Of a DNA stretch of 64,000 nt, positions 20,858-30,518 are shown one piece after another; position 1 is the first letter of the stretch, and each line of letters begins with the position of its first letter. The DNA lies in the NCBI GenBank assembly GCA_020248945.1, contig JADCGQ010000003.1, positions 1 through 64,000 on the forward strand, given 5' to 3'. Made by a program: the position numbers and the translations under genes. The stretch comes from Rubrivivax sp. GTDB taxonomy: Bacteria > Pseudomonadota > Gammaproteobacteria > Burkholderiales > Burkholderiaceae_C. Below the pieces are notes generated by a model, which was given only the letters and a program-made list of their open reading frames with translations, searched no databases and was not told the origin of the DNA.

Positions 20858-22525
20858 CTAATTCGGGTCTGTACAAGACGCAGTTACCCCATAGGGGCTG
20901 ACTACAAACGCGGGAGGTACCGTCACGTTGGTGAATGCAGCTGCGTCGCCAGGGACAGGGTCGAACTTGAAGGTGGCTCGGCCTTCTGTGCCAGCCACGC
21001 CGGAGGCTGACACGGTTATCCATGCATCCACCCAGGTGGCGAAGTTCTTGGCGTATGTGATCTCAAGGATGGCGGTCCCATCTGGCCCTGTTCGAGGATT
21101 GACGAGTCGCACGGTGACATCGGATCTACCAGGCTCCAGGCGACCATCGATATCGCGGTCTTCGCCGGCCTCCAGCACGCCGTTCCGATTGCCATCTTCG
21201 TTGCCACAGGTCGAATCCAAGACCTTGACCCAGCGTGGTCCGGACACGATGTAGGCGCCCTTCCGGAATTGAGGCAGATCCACCGATGCAGACAAGGGGA
21301 CATCGGCCTTGGCGTTACCCGCGGAGTCTGCGACGCTGACCAAGAACCGCTTCGTGTAGCTGAGTTCAGACACCACGATCAGTTCGTTGGTGCCGATGGA
21401 TACCCCAAGTGGCTCAGAAACCACCGTGAGCCTGACCCTCGCATTTTGGGAGCAACTCAGCAGACCTGGGTCCGTATCGCTGCGCCCGTAGCATGCCCGG
21501 ACCGTCAGACCATTCGTCGGGCTTGATCGGCTCGAAGGCACGTAGGCCGTGGTGACGACGCCATTGGCGTCTGAATACAGGATGGCGCTGCTAGTGGAAA
21601 AGCTACCCCCAATGGTGTTGACGTCCGAGTCAAGGTCGAATCGGACCCGGACATCGGGTACGGGTCTGTTGCCCGATGTCAGGAACAGCGCGCGAATCTC
21701 CGAGCGGCTCGAAGAGGAGCCCGCAAGGTTGACGCCAACCACGCTCGGATTTGCCGACACCGATGCGGACGAGATAACCAGAGTGACTTCTGGCACGGTC
21801 GCAGCGCTTTGAACTGTGACGCGACGCGTGTCGGTCAGGCCGGCAATGGTTGCCGCCACCTCGTAGGATCCTGTCACAGTTGGCGCGGTGTAGTTGAATG
21901 TGAACTCGCCGTTGGATCCCGTGACAGCCGTGGCACTCAAGGGGGGTGTCGGAGCAAGCCCGGGAGTGCCGGGAACAGAGATCGAGACGGCCTGCCCGAC
22001 CATGGGGTTGCCCGTCTGGTCGACCACCCGGTACTGCACTTGGCCCGCCGCCCCTGGCGCGACGACGGCTGGAACCAACGTGCTGGTGATCGTTGTGCCG
22101 ACAACCTGAATCTGAGCCGTGCGCGTGACTTCGCCCGATCTGGCGGTGACTGTGATCACACGGTTGGCTCGGTTTCCTCCGATCGAAAGCGTACCCGTCA
22201 CTTTGCCAGTCGGGTCAGTGGAGGTTGCACTCTGAGTCACGACACCTTCGGCGTCCGCTGAGAGCGAAACGGCAGCGCCCGCCACGACGACGCGTGACGT
22301 GTCGACGGCTGTCACGGTGAGGTTGATGACACTCGATGCGGTGTTGGGCAGTTGGGTGGCGCTGGCGACCAGGATCAGGTCAGACGCCGAGGTGCCAGGG
22401 CCAGTGACTGGAGGCGGTGTAACGGGAGCAGGACCTCCGAACGGCGAAGTGCTGCTGCCCCCACCACCGCAGGCTGCCAGTCCGGAGACTGCGAGCGCAA
22501 GAAAGAGGCGTCGAATCATCTGCAT
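20858..22525 (-). CDS. Ig-like (Big_1-type) repeat lipoprotein
   Basis: 555 residues from ATG 22525. The signal peptide ends in a lipobox with Cys19 (VSGLAAC then GGGGSSTSPFGG). The rest is a series of bacterial Ig-like repeats: INLTVTAVDTSRVVVAGAAVSLSADAEG, VQYRVVDQTGNPMVGQAVSI and LTSGNRPVPDVRVRFDLDSD, in the invasin/intimin manner. Near residues 438-462 is a calcium-binding-like loop (EDGNRNGVLEAGEDRDIDG). The gene is visibly richer in A/T at third positions than its neighbours. It lies between pilQ and aroK, 28 bases after the pilQ stop, so it could be transcribed with the pilus genes. The function is unknown; an adhesive or pilus-associated surface role is only a guess. Confidence 0.8.
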   Translation of the reverse strand: MQMIRRLFLALAVSGLAACGGGGSSTSPFGGPAPVTPPPVTGPGTSASDLILVASATQLPNTASSVINLTVTAVDTSRVVVAGAAVSLSADAEGVVTQSATSTDPTGKVTGTLSIGGNRANRVITVTARSGEVTRTAQIQVVGTTITSTLVPAVVAPGAAGQVQYRVVDQTGNPMVGQAVSISVPGTPGLAPTPPLSATAVTGSNGEFTFNYTAPTVTGSYEVAATIAGLTDTRRVTVQSAATVPEVTLVISSASVSANPSVVGVNLAGSSSSRSEIRALFLTSGNRPVPDVRVRFDLDSDVNTIGGSFSTSSAILYSDANGVVTTAYVPSSRSSPTNGLTVRACYGRSDTDPGLLSCSQNARVRLTVVSEPLGVSIGTNELIVVSELSYTKRFLVSVADSAGNAKADVPLSASVDLPQFRKGAYIVSGPRWVKVLDSTCGNEDGNRNGVLEAGEDRDIDGRLEPGRSDVTVRLVNPRTGPDGTAILEITYAKNFATWVDAWITVSASGVAGTEGRATFKFDPVPGDAAAFTNVTVPPAFVVSPYGVTASCTDPN

Positions 22526-22553
22526 GGTCTTGTCCCTGGAGAGCCGAGCGGTG

Positions 22554-24710
22554 TCAGCGCGCAGCCGACCGGTCGGTGACGATCTTGGGCGTGATGAACA
22601 CGAGCAACTCCGTCTTGCGCGTGCTGCGCTCATTGCTGCGGAACAGCACGCCGAGGAAGGGGATGTCGCCCAGCAGCGGCACCTTGCTCACGCGGTTCTG
22701 CTCGTCCTGCGTGAAGATGCCGCCGATCACCACCGTGCCGCCGTTTTCGACCAGCACTTCGGTCGTCACGCGCTTGGTGTTGATGGCCGGGCCGGCGGTG
22801 GTGAGCTCGCCGCGGCTGTCCTTGTTGACCTCGACGTTGAGGATCACGTTGCCCTCGGGCGTGATCTGCGGCTTGACCTTCAGGCTCAGCGTCGCCTTCT
22901 TGAACGACACCGACGTGGCGCCGCTCGACGTGGCCTGCTGGTAGGGGATGTCTTCGCCCTGCTCGATCGTCGCTTCACGCTGGTCGGCCGTGATGACGCG
23001 CGGGCTCGAGACGATGTTGCCGCGGCCTTCGGCCTCGAGTGCCGACAGCTCCAGGTTCAGGAAGCGGTTGGCGGATGCACCGAACAGCGACAGCGCAAAC
23101 GTGGCCGCGCTGGCGCCGCCAATGCCATTGGCGGGCAGGTTCACGAACTGCGAGAGCGGCTGGAAGGCCACCGGCCCGGCGATCTGCCCGGTCTGCACGC
23201 CGATGGCGTCGTACGAGCCGCCGACGCTGATGCCGGCCCGCGTGGGCGTGCCGCGGGCATCGGTGCCGCCGAGCTTGACGCCCAGGTTGCGGCCGAAGCT
23301 GTCGTCAGCTTCAACGATGCGCGCCTCGATCAGGACCTGGCGCACCGGGATGTCGATCTTGGTGATCAGTTCCTGGATCTCCTCGAGCTTGGTCGGCACG
23401 TCGGTGACGAACAGCTGGTTGGTGCGCGACTCGAACAGCACGCTGCCGCGCGGGCTGAGGATGCGGCCCGACTGGTTGTTCCCGGCGCCGCCACCACCGC
23501 CGCCCACGAGATTCTGGCCGGTGATGCCCTTGGCCACGTCTTCGGCCTTGGTGTAGTTGAGCTGGAACGACTGCGTGCGGGTGGGTTCCAGATCGGCGAT
23601 CTTCTTGCGCGACTCGAGCTCGATCTGCTCCTTGGCGGTGAGCTCTTCCTTCGGCGCGATCCACAGCACGTTGCCGTTCTTGCGCACGCCCAGGCCCTTG
23701 CTCTGCAGGATGATGTCCAGGGCCTGGTCCCAGGGCACGTCCTTCAGGCGCAGCGTGACGGTGCCGGTGACGGTGTCGCTGGTCACGACGTTGAAGTTCG
23801 TGAAGTCGGCGATCACCTGCAGCAGCGCCCGCACCTCGATGTTCTGGAAGTTCAGGCTGAGCTTTTCGCCGCTGAATCCCGGGCCTTGCGTCAGCTTGTT
23901 GGCGTCGACCTTCATCGGCCGCACTTCCAGCACGAACTGGTTGTCGGTCTGGTAGGCGCTGTGTTCCCAGGCGCCGGTGGGCTCGACGACCATGCGCACG
24001 CGATCGCCGTTCTGGAAGGTGGCGATCGATTTGACCGGCGTGCCGAAGTCGGTGACGTCCAGGCGCCGGCGCAAGGCCTCGGGCAGCGACGAACGCAGGA
24101 ACTCGACGACGAGCGTCTGGCCCTGCTGGCGGATGTCGACACCGACTTGCGTGCTGGGCAGGCCGACGATGACGCGGCCGGCGCCGTCGGAGCCGCGACG
24201 GAAGTCGATCTCGCGCAGCGGCAAGTTGCTGGCGTTCTGGGCCGGCGCGAAGGTGGCGCCCGTGGCCGGCGATGCCGCCGGTGCCGCCGCCACGGCTTCA
24301 GCCGTGGGGCCGGTGACATCGAGCACCAGCAGCAGCGTGTTGCCTTGCAGCTGGGCGCGGTATCCCGAGGCCTGCTTGAGGTTGAGCACCAGGCGCGTGC
24401 GTTCGCCGGCCTGGGCGACGGCCACCGAGCGCAGGTTGCCCTGGTTGACCTCGACGAGGTTGCGGCCGATGGCGTTGCTGACGCCCGGCAGATCGATCGC
24501 GATCCGCGGCGGCGACTGCACGGAGAAGCCCGCCGGCACGGCGGCCAGAGGTTGCGACATCTCGATGCGCACGACCTCGGTTCCCGCTTGCTGGCTGCTG
24601 GTGATGGACTGGATCGCGTTCTGCGCCCAGGCCAGACCCGGCCACGAGACCGCCAGCGCGGCGCTTCCCAGTGCCGCCAGTGCGGCACGGCAGGAAGGCC
24701 AATGGAACAT
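22554..24710 (-). CDS. pilQ: type IV pilus secretin PilQ
   Basis: About 718 residues. A signal peptide (ALGSAALAVSWPGLAWA) is followed by two AMIN regions (IRIEMSQPLAAVPAGFSVQSPPRIAID, RVIVGLPS), then STN/N0 (LNFQNIEVRALLQVIADFT), an N1 domain, and the secretin core (VLIEARIVEADDSFGRNLG, VSSPRVITADQREATIEQG, PLLGDIPFLGVLFRSN). It forms the outer-membrane channel for the pilus. ATG 24710 is preferred because it gives a clean signal peptide and has AGGAG 9 bases before; ATG 24737, overlapping the pilP stop as ATGA, is also possible. Last gene of pilMNOPQ. Confidence 0.94.
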   Translation of the reverse strand: MFHWPSCRAALAALGSAALAVSWPGLAWAQNAIQSITSSQQAGTEVVRIEMSQPLAAVPAGFSVQSPPRIAIDLPGVSNAIGRNLVEVNQGNLRSVAVAQAGERTRLVLNLKQASGYRAQLQGNTLLLVLDVTGPTAEAVAAAPAASPATGATFAPAQNASNLPLREIDFRRGSDGAGRVIVGLPSTQVGVDIRQQGQTLVVEFLRSSLPEALRRRLDVTDFGTPVKSIATFQNGDRVRMVVEPTGAWEHSAYQTDNQFVLEVRPMKVDANKLTQGPGFSGEKLSLNFQNIEVRALLQVIADFTNFNVVTSDTVTGTVTLRLKDVPWDQALDIILQSKGLGVRKNGNVLWIAPKEELTAKEQIELESRKKIADLEPTRTQSFQLNYTKAEDVAKGITGQNLVGGGGGGAGNNQSGRILSPRGSVLFESRTNQLFVTDVPTKLEEIQELITKIDIPVRQVLIEARIVEADDSFGRNLGVKLGGTDARGTPTRAGISVGGSYDAIGVQTGQIAGPVAFQPLSQFVNLPANGIGGASAATFALSLFGASANRFLNLELSALEAEGRGNIVSSPRVITADQREATIEQGEDIPYQQATSSGATSVSFKKATLSLKVKPQITPEGNVILNVEVNKDSRGELTTAGPAINTKRVTTEVLVENGGTVVIGGIFTQDEQNRVSKVPLLGDIPFLGVLFRSNERSTRKTELLVFITPKIVTDRSAAR

Positions 24711-24733
24711 CGTGGGTTTCTCCTCTGGTTTCC

Positions 24734-25273
24734 TCATCGCGCCTTCTCCTGGAGCTGCAAGGTGGCGGGGCGCTCGATCCATTCACCTGCTGCGTCCTGG
24801 ACGGTTTCCTGCAGCGTGATCTCGGTTTCGCTGATGCGGATGATCTGGCCGTAGTTCTGGCCGACATGGTCACCGACCTTCACCTGGTACAGCAGGGCGT
24901 CCACGCGCAGCAGCGCGTACGGCAGCCCTTGCTTGGTGACGCTGCCGACCATGCTCATGCTGTCCAGCGGAAAGGCTTCCAAGGGTTCCTTGCGCCGGTT
25001 GAGTTGGCGTGCCAGCAGGGAATTCGGCGCGCGCGCCTCCTGCTTGAGGGCCACGCTGAGTTTCTGGCTGCTGAAGGGCTCCACGGCCTGCGTCTGCGAG
25101 TACGGCTCGGGATCGAACTTCTTCGGCGCCTGCAGCGGCGTGACGCTGGGTTTGATCTCGCGCCGCTGCTGCTCCATCCACTGACGCAACTCGTCGTGGT
25201 CGGCCGTGCAGCCGGCCAGCAGGCTCAGGCCGAGCAGGGCCACGCCCAGGCGAACAAGGCTCGAAGTCTTCAC
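24734..25273 (-). CDS. pilP: type IV pilus assembly lipoprotein PilP
   Basis: 179 residues from GTG 25273, which overlaps the pilO stop (GTGA). The lipobox is LLGLSLLAGC at about residues 13-22. The mature part begins with an extended linker (DELRQWMEQQRREIKP, then PSV-TPLQAPKKFDPEPY) and ends in a small beta domain (YALLRVDALLYQVKVGDHVGQNYGQI) that contacts PilQ. PilP links the inner-membrane PilMNO platform to the secretin. Confidence 0.93.
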   Translation of the reverse strand: MKTSSLVRLGVALLGLSLLAGCTADHDELRQWMEQQRREIKPSVTPLQAPKKFDPEPYSQTQAVEPFSSQKLSVALKQEARAPNSLLARQLNRRKEPLEAFPLDSMSMVGSVTKQGLPYALLRVDALLYQVKVGDHVGQNYGQIIRISETEITLQETVQDAAGEWIERPATLQLQEKAR

Positions 25274-25956
25274 TTGCGAGCTCCCTTCTTCGGCGCCGCA
25301 GAGGCCCGCTGTTCAGCGATCTCCGTGCTGTCGAGGTAGCGGTAGGTGCGCGCTATGGCTTCCATCGACAGGTTGCCGGAGGGGTCGCGCGGGGCCGGAG
25401 AAATGATGAGGTTGTGCAGGGTGACGATGCGCGACAGGTTCGCGATGTCGGCCGCGAAGGAACCGACGTCGTGGTAGCGGCCGTTGACGCGGATCGAGAT
25501 CGGCAGCTCGGCGTAGTACTCCTTGACCTGGATCTGCCCGGGCCTGAAATGCTCGAACTGCAGGCCGCGGCCCAGACCGGCCTGGTTGATGTCGGACAGC
25601 AGGGCGTCCATCTCTGCCTTGCCGGGCAGCTGCTTCTCGAGCTGGGTGACGTACTCCTGCACCTGCAGCTTCTGCTTGCGCAGTTCGTTCAGGTTGACGG
25701 CCTGGCGCAGGCGCGACACATAGTCGGCCTGCAGCTTGGGCTCGAGCGCGCGCGCGGCCTCGAGCTCCTCGGCAGCAGACTTGATCAGCAGGAACCAGCC
25801 CAGCACGACAGCCAGCACCACCGCGCCGACCCAGGCTGCAGCCTTGGGCAACGTGGGCCACTGGCCGGGCTCGTTGGGGTTGAGGTTGCGGAACTGCCCT
25901 GTGGCGCCGTCCAGCAGCCGGCTGGCGTCGAAATTGAGGGTGGAGGGTCTGGCCAT
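25270..25956 (-). CDS. pilO: type IV pilus inner-membrane protein PilO
   Basis: 228 residues. A cytoplasmic N-terminus of about 35 residues, one membrane helix (VGAVVLAVVLGWFLLI), a coiled coil (AEELEAARALEPKLQADYVSRLRQA) and a ferredoxin-like periplasmic domain with LPISIRVNGRYHDVGSFAADIANLSRIVTLHN, the typical PilO segment. It pairs with PilN in the alignment complex. ATG 25956 starts 7 bases after pilN ends. Confidence 0.93.
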   Translation of the reverse strand: MARPSTLNFDASRLLDGATGQFRNLNPNEPGQWPTLPKAAAWVGAVVLAVVLGWFLLIKSAAEELEAARALEPKLQADYVSRLRQAVNLNELRKQKLQVQEYVTQLEKQLPGKAEMDALLSDINQAGLGRGLQFEHFRPGQIQVKEYYAELPISIRVNGRYHDVGSFAADIANLSRIVTLHNLIISPAPRDPSGNLSMEAIARTYRYLDSTEIAEQRASAAPKKGARK

Positions 25957-25963
25957 GGTGCCC

Positions 25964-26590
25964 TCAGGAAGACTTCGCCGCTGCGGCGGCCGGGGTGGCG
26001 ACCGGCGCGGCGGCTGGGGTGGCCGCCGCGGGCTGCGCGCGCTTGATCGACACGCGCATGGAGAACTCGAACAGCCGGCGGGCGTCGCGACCCGCGCCCT
26101 GGTTCGTCGCCTTGATCTCGATGAGTTCGGGCTTCTCCAGCCACGGCGAGTTGTAGAAGGTGTTGCGCAGCAGTTCCGACACGCGCTCGTTGGTCTGGGC
26201 GATGCCCTTGATGGCCACCGTCTGCCCCGATTGGTTGATCGAGGTCAGGTACACGCCTTCGGGCGTTTGCTTCGTCAGCTCGTTGAGCAGGTACACCGGC
26301 ACGTTGCGGTCGGTCTGCAGGTTCTCGACGGCGCGCTGGCGGGCCGTGAGCGCCTCGATGTCCTGGCGCAGCGTGGCGATGTCCTTGATCTGGGTGTCCA
26401 GCCGCGCGATCTCGGCCTTCAGGGAATCGTTGCGCGAGGTCTGGGCCGTCGTCATCTGCTGCAGCACGGAAAACCAGACGCCGGCGATGATCAGGCCGGC
26501 GACGAAGCTGCCGCCGAGGCCGACGAAGAAGGCGCGCTTCTTCTGCGCGCGCTTGACTTCGCGGTGGGGCAGTAGGTTGATGAGGATCAC
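25964..26590 (-). CDS. pilN: type IV pilus inner-membrane protein PilN
   Basis: 208 residues from GTG 26590, overlapping the pilM stop (GTGA). It begins INLLPHREVKRAQKKRAF, the conserved motif that binds PilM in the cytoplasm. A membrane helix (GLGGSFVAGLIIAGVWFSV), a coiled coil and the periplasmic PilN domain (PEGVYLTSINQSGQTVAIKGIAQTNERVSELLRN) follow. The tail is Ala/Pro/Thr-rich. Confidence 0.94.
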   Translation of the reverse strand: MILINLLPHREVKRAQKKRAFFVGLGGSFVAGLIIAGVWFSVLQQMTTAQTSRNDSLKAEIARLDTQIKDIATLRQDIEALTARQRAVENLQTDRNVPVYLLNELTKQTPEGVYLTSINQSGQTVAIKGIAQTNERVSELLRNTFYNSPWLEKPELIEIKATNQGAGRDARRLFEFSMRVSIKRAQPAAATPAAAPVATPAAAAAKSS

Positions 26591-27666
26591 TGCAGGAACC
26601 TCCGCATCGCCAGCCCGCAGGCCGTCAGGTATGACGGCGCCTCGCGGCGCACGCGGCTCTCGCGCACCGAGGCGCTGAGTTGCATGTTCTCGAACGGGTT
26701 CACCACGCTGGAGGCGAAGCCGGTGAGGTCGGTGACGCGGTCCTTCAGGCCCGGCAGCGTGGCCGTGCCGCCGGCCAGCATCACGTAGTGCACCTTGTGG
26801 TGCGGCGTGCTGGTGAAGAAGTACTGCAACGCACGGCCGATTTCCTGGCTGAGGCTGTCGACGAAGGGCGCGAGGATGGCGCTTTCGTAGTCTTCGGGCA
26901 GGTCGCCGCTGAGCTTCTTGGCTTCGGCTTCCTCGAAGCTGAAGCCGTACTGGCGGCTGATCAGCTGGGTGAGCTGGCTGCCACCGAAGGCCTGGTCGCG
27001 GTCGTAGAGCATCTCTTCGTCGCGGAGGACCTTCAGGCTGGTGGTGTCGGCGCCGATCTCGAACAGCGCCACCAGGGCGTCGCGGCCTTCGTTGGGCAGT
27101 GCGCTGACGACGCGCGACATCGCCAGCCGAGAGGCGTGGCTCTCGATGTCGAGCACCATGGGCTTCAGGCCGGCGGCCTCGGCGAGGCCCTGGCGGTCTT
27201 GCACGCGGTCCTTGCGGCTGGCGGCGATGAGCACCTCCACATCGCCGGCGCTGGTGGCGCTCGGGCCGATGACGCAGAAGTCGAGGCTGACTTCGTCGAG
27301 CGAAAACGGGATGTACTGATTGGCCTCGCTCTCGACCTGCAGTTCCATCTCTTCTTCGCGCAGGCCGGCCGGCAGCATGATTTTCTTGGTGATGACCGCG
27401 CTCTGCGGCATCGCCATGACGACGTTGCGGGTCTTCGTGCCGCTCTTCTGCAGCACCCGCTTCACGGCGCCCGCGACCTCGTCGAACTTCTCGATCTGGC
27501 CGTCGGTGATCCAGCCTTTCTCGAAGGGCTCGGACGCAAACCGCTCGAGCACGAACTCGCCCGATGACGACTGGTCGAGTTCGACGAGCTTGACGCTCAA
27601 GGAACTGATGTCCAGTCCGATCACCGGCGGGTGCTTGCGGCCCAGCAAGATATCCAGGAATCCCAC
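26587..27666 (-). CDS. pilM: type IV pilus assembly actin-like ATPase PilM
   Basis: 359 residues. GTG 27666 gives MGFLDILLGRKHPPVIGLDISS, the normal PilM start, with GAGGAG 8 bases before; an in-frame ATG 17 codons upstream lacks family support. The actin-like fold is seen in VIGLDISSLSVKLVEL (phosphate 1), ALFEIGADTTSLKVL and VMLAGGTATLPGLKDRV. PilM binds the PilN N-terminus under the pilus platform. First gene of the operon; ponA is divergent. Confidence 0.94.
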   Translation of the reverse strand: MGFLDILLGRKHPPVIGLDISSLSVKLVELDQSSSGEFVLERFASEPFEKGWITDGQIEKFDEVAGAVKRVLQKSGTKTRNVVMAMPQSAVITKKIMLPAGLREEEMELQVESEANQYIPFSLDEVSLDFCVIGPSATSAGDVEVLIAASRKDRVQDRQGLAEAAGLKPMVLDIESHASRLAMSRVVSALPNEGRDALVALFEIGADTTSLKVLRDEEMLYDRDQAFGGSQLTQLISRQYGFSFEEAEAKKLSGDLPEDYESAILAPFVDSLSQEIGRALQYFFTSTPHHKVHYVMLAGGTATLPGLKDRVTDLTGFASSVVNPFENMQLSASVRESRVRREAPSYLTACGLAMRRFLQ

Positions 27667-28148
27667 GTTGCCTACTCCTCGGCCTTGCCGGCCCCGACTG
27701 CCCAACAGAGCACCCACGATACCGTCGACGCAGGCCTGCCGGGTGCGGCTGGGCGGGCTCGGCGGGCTGTCGGGGCGTTGGGAAAGGGCTTCGGCACTGA
27801 CCCCGAGCTTGTTAAGAAGTTACTTCAATGCTAGCAGTAAACCCTTTGTACGACAAAGAAAAAAAGGCCGGTGAAGACCTGACTTACGTTGCCCGATCCT
27901 GACGTTTCCGGTGGTCTCTTGCCACAAGTGAAACAAGCCGAAAGCGCATGCCTCGGGGCAACCCCCGTTGCTTGTGGGTGGCCTGTGGACAAAGTCACGG
28001 ATGCCGACCGGCAACGGTCGCGGCCTGAATTCAAGGCCAGCAGTGTCGCCCGCCCCAGGTCGATGCCGGTGCCGTCGGGCATCCCACACAATGGGCGGAC
28101 GAGGCGCTTTGTCGCCCATTCACTGCACGCCCTACTGTCCCCGATCCG
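27667..28148. other. divergent intergenic region pilM / ponA
   Basis: 482 bases with no gene that can be supported. It is clearly richer in A/T near 27815-27870 than its surroundings, as expected for promoters. One sigma-70-like promoter for pilM is given separately; none could be chosen confidently for ponA. Confidence 0.6.
27828..27856 (-). promoter_or_regulatory. candidate promoter of pilMNOPQ
   Basis: On the minus strand TTGTCG (27851-27856) and TAGCAT (27828-27833) are spaced by 17 bases; each matches the sigma-70 consensus at 4 of 6. It lies in the only A/T-rich part of this gap, about 160 bases before the pilM start. Sequence pattern only. Confidence 0.35.
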
Positions 28149-30518
28149 ATGACCGACGCCGCCAGCCCCCCGACCGGGCCCGCCACCGCGCCCCGGCGCA
28201 GTGCGCTGCAGTGGGTCGGCCGCGTGCTGGCGGTGATGGGCGGCCTGGCGATCGCGGGCCTGCTGTCGCTGCTGTTGCTGGTGGGCGTGGCGCTGGCGGT
28301 GGCCTATCCGAACCTGCCGGCCATCGACTCGCTCACCGATTACCGCCCGAAGCTGCCGCTGCGCGTGTACTCGGCCGACGGCGTGCAACTGGCCGAGTTC
28401 GGCGAGGAGCGGCGCAACTTCACGCCGATCGGGCAGATCCCGCAGGTCATGAAGGACGCCGTGCTGGCGGCCGAGGACGCCCGTTTCTACCAGCATGGCG
28501 GTGTCGACTACAAGGGCATCGCGCGGGCCGCGATCGAGAACCTGCGCGACGCGCGCAGCCAGGGCGCCAGCACCATCACCATGCAGGTGGCGCGCAACTT
28601 CTATCTCTCCACCGAGAAGACCTTCACGCGCAAGATCTACGAGATCCTGCTGGCGCTGAAGATGGAGAGCCTGCTCTCGAAGGACCAGATCCTCGAGCTC
28701 TACATGAACCAGATCTTCCTCGGCCAGCGCGCACACGGCTTCGCCGCGGCCTCCGAGATCTACTTCGGCAAGAAGCTCAAGGACGTGACCATCGCCGAGG
28801 CCGCCATGCTGGCCGGCCTGCCCAAGGCGCCGTCGGCCTACAACCCGATCAGCAACCCGCGCCGGGCCACGATCCGCCAGCGTTACATCATCGAACGCAT
28901 GTTCACCGGCGGCTTCATCACCGAGGCGCAGCACGAGGAAGCGCTGGCCCAGCCGCTGAAGTACCAGCGCCAGGACGACTCCCCCGACTGGGGCGAGTTC
29001 GTGGCCGAGGCGGCGCGCCAGCTGGTGTTTGCGCAATACGGCGAAGAGGCCTACAGCCGCGGCCTCGACGTCACCGTCACCGTCAACGCCGCCGACCAGC
29101 AGGTGGCCTGGCGCGCCCTGCGCAAGGGGCTGATGGAGTACGAGCTGCGCCAGCACTTCCGCGGCCCCGAGGCCTATGTCAACCTGCCCGCCGACCCGGC
29201 CCTGCTCGATGCCCGCGTGGCCGAGGCCCTGGCCGATCACCCCGACAACGGCGAGCTGCGCGCCGCCGTCGTGCTGCAGGCCTCGCCGACGCAGGTGCAG
29301 GTGATGCTGCAGTCGGGTGACGTCGTCAGCGTCAGTGGCGAGGGGCTGAAGCCCGTGACCTCGGGCCTGTCGGCCAAGTCGCCGGCGCAGAAGCAGATCC
29401 GCCGCGGCGCCATCGTGCGCGCGCTCGAGGTGTCGGAAGGCAAGGCCAAGGGCAGCTGGAGCCTGACGCAGTTGCCCGAGGCCCAGGCCGCGCTGGTGGC
29501 GCTGGACCCGCGCACTGGGGCGCTGCGCGCCATGGTCGGCGGCTTCGACTTCGACAAGACGCAGTTCAACCGCGTCACCCAGGCCTGGCGCCAGCCGGGT
29601 TCGAGCTTCAAGCCCTTCGTCTATTCGGCGGCGCTCGAGAAGGGCTTCACGCCGGCGACCATCGTCAACGACGCGCCGCTGTTCTACGACGCCACCGCCA
29701 CCGGCAGCCAGCCCTGGGAACCCAAGAACTACGATGGCACCTTCGAAGGCCCGATGTCGCTGCAGGTGGCGCTGGCCAAGTCTAAGAACATGGTTTCGAT
29801 CCGCGTGCTCGAGGCCACCGGCACCGAGTTCGCCCAGCGCTGGCTCGACAACTTCGGTTTCGACCGCAGCCGCCATCCGCCCTACCTGACCATGGCCCTG
29901 GGTGCCGGCACCGTGACCCCGATGCAGATGGCCACGGCCTACAGCGTGTTCGCCAACGGCGGCTTCCTGGTGCCGCCGATGCTGATCAGCCGCGTGGCCG
30001 ACAGCAAGGGCCGCGTGCTGCTGCAGACCCGCCCGCCCGAGCGCACCGAAGCCTTGCGTACGCTGCCCGAGCGCAACGCCTTCGTCATGGGCACGCTGCT
30101 GCAGGAGATCACGCGCAGCGGCACCGCCGCGCGCGCCCAAGGCACGCTCAAGCGGCCCGATCTCTACGGCAAGACCGGCACCACCAACGACTCGATGGAC
30201 GCCTGGTTCGCCGGCTTCCAGCCCACGCTGGCCGCCGTGGTGTGGGTGGGCCACGACAACCCCAAGAAGCTCGGCAGCCGCGAAACCGGCGGCGGCCTGG
30301 CGCTGCCGATCTGGATCGAGTTCATGCAGCACGCGCTGAAAGGTGTGCCGGTGCAGGAACTGCAGCCGCCGGCCGGCGTCGTGCAGCAGGGCGGCCTGTG
30401 GATGTTCGAGGAGTTCGCCGGTGGCGCCGGCATCGTGAGCGTCGGCCTCGACCAAGCCGTGCCGCGTGCTCCCTCGGCCGAAGAGCGCAGCTCGATCCTC
30501 GACCTCTTCAAGCGCTGA
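28149..30518 (+). CDS. ponA: penicillin-binding protein 1A (bifunctional)
   Basis: 789 residues. After a membrane anchor (GLAIAGLLSLLLLVGVALAVAY) comes the glycosyltransferase domain with catalytic Glu in AAEDARFYQHGG, STITMQVARN and the ELYMNQIFLG motif. An OB-like insert follows (RRGAIVRALE). The transpeptidase domain has SSFK in RQPGSSFKPFVYSAALEKG, SKN and KTGTTND, meaning S-x-x-K, S-x-N and K-T-G. It polymerises and cross-links peptidoglycan in the periplasm. Ends directly at the inverted-repeat element. Divergent from pilM, the usual place of ponA in Betaproteobacteria. Confidence 0.96.
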   Translation: MTDAASPPTGPATAPRRSALQWVGRVLAVMGGLAIAGLLSLLLLVGVALAVAYPNLPAIDSLTDYRPKLPLRVYSADGVQLAEFGEERRNFTPIGQIPQVMKDAVLAAEDARFYQHGGVDYKGIARAAIENLRDARSQGASTITMQVARNFYLSTEKTFTRKIYEILLALKMESLLSKDQILELYMNQIFLGQRAHGFAAASEIYFGKKLKDVTIAEAAMLAGLPKAPSAYNPISNPRRATIRQRYIIERMFTGGFITEAQHEEALAQPLKYQRQDDSPDWGEFVAEAARQLVFAQYGEEAYSRGLDVTVTVNAADQQVAWRALRKGLMEYELRQHFRGPEAYVNLPADPALLDARVAEALADHPDNGELRAAVVLQASPTQVQVMLQSGDVVSVSGEGLKPVTSGLSAKSPAQKQIRRGAIVRALEVSEGKAKGSWSLTQLPEAQAALVALDPRTGALRAMVGGFDFDKTQFNRVTQAWRQPGSSFKPFVYSAALEKGFTPATIVNDAPLFYDATATGSQPWEPKNYDGTFEGPMSLQVALAKSKNMVSIRVLEATGTEFAQRWLDNFGFDRSRHPPYLTMALGAGTVTPMQMATAYSVFANGGFLVPPMLISRVADSKGRVLLQTRPPERTEALRTLPERNAFVMGTLLQEITRSGTAARAQGTLKRPDLYGKTGTTNDSMDAWFAGFQPTLAAVVWVGHDNPKKLGSRETGGGLALPIWIEFMQHALKGVPVQELQPPAGVVQQGGLWMFEEFAGGAGIVSVGLDQAVPRAPSAEERSSILDLFKR

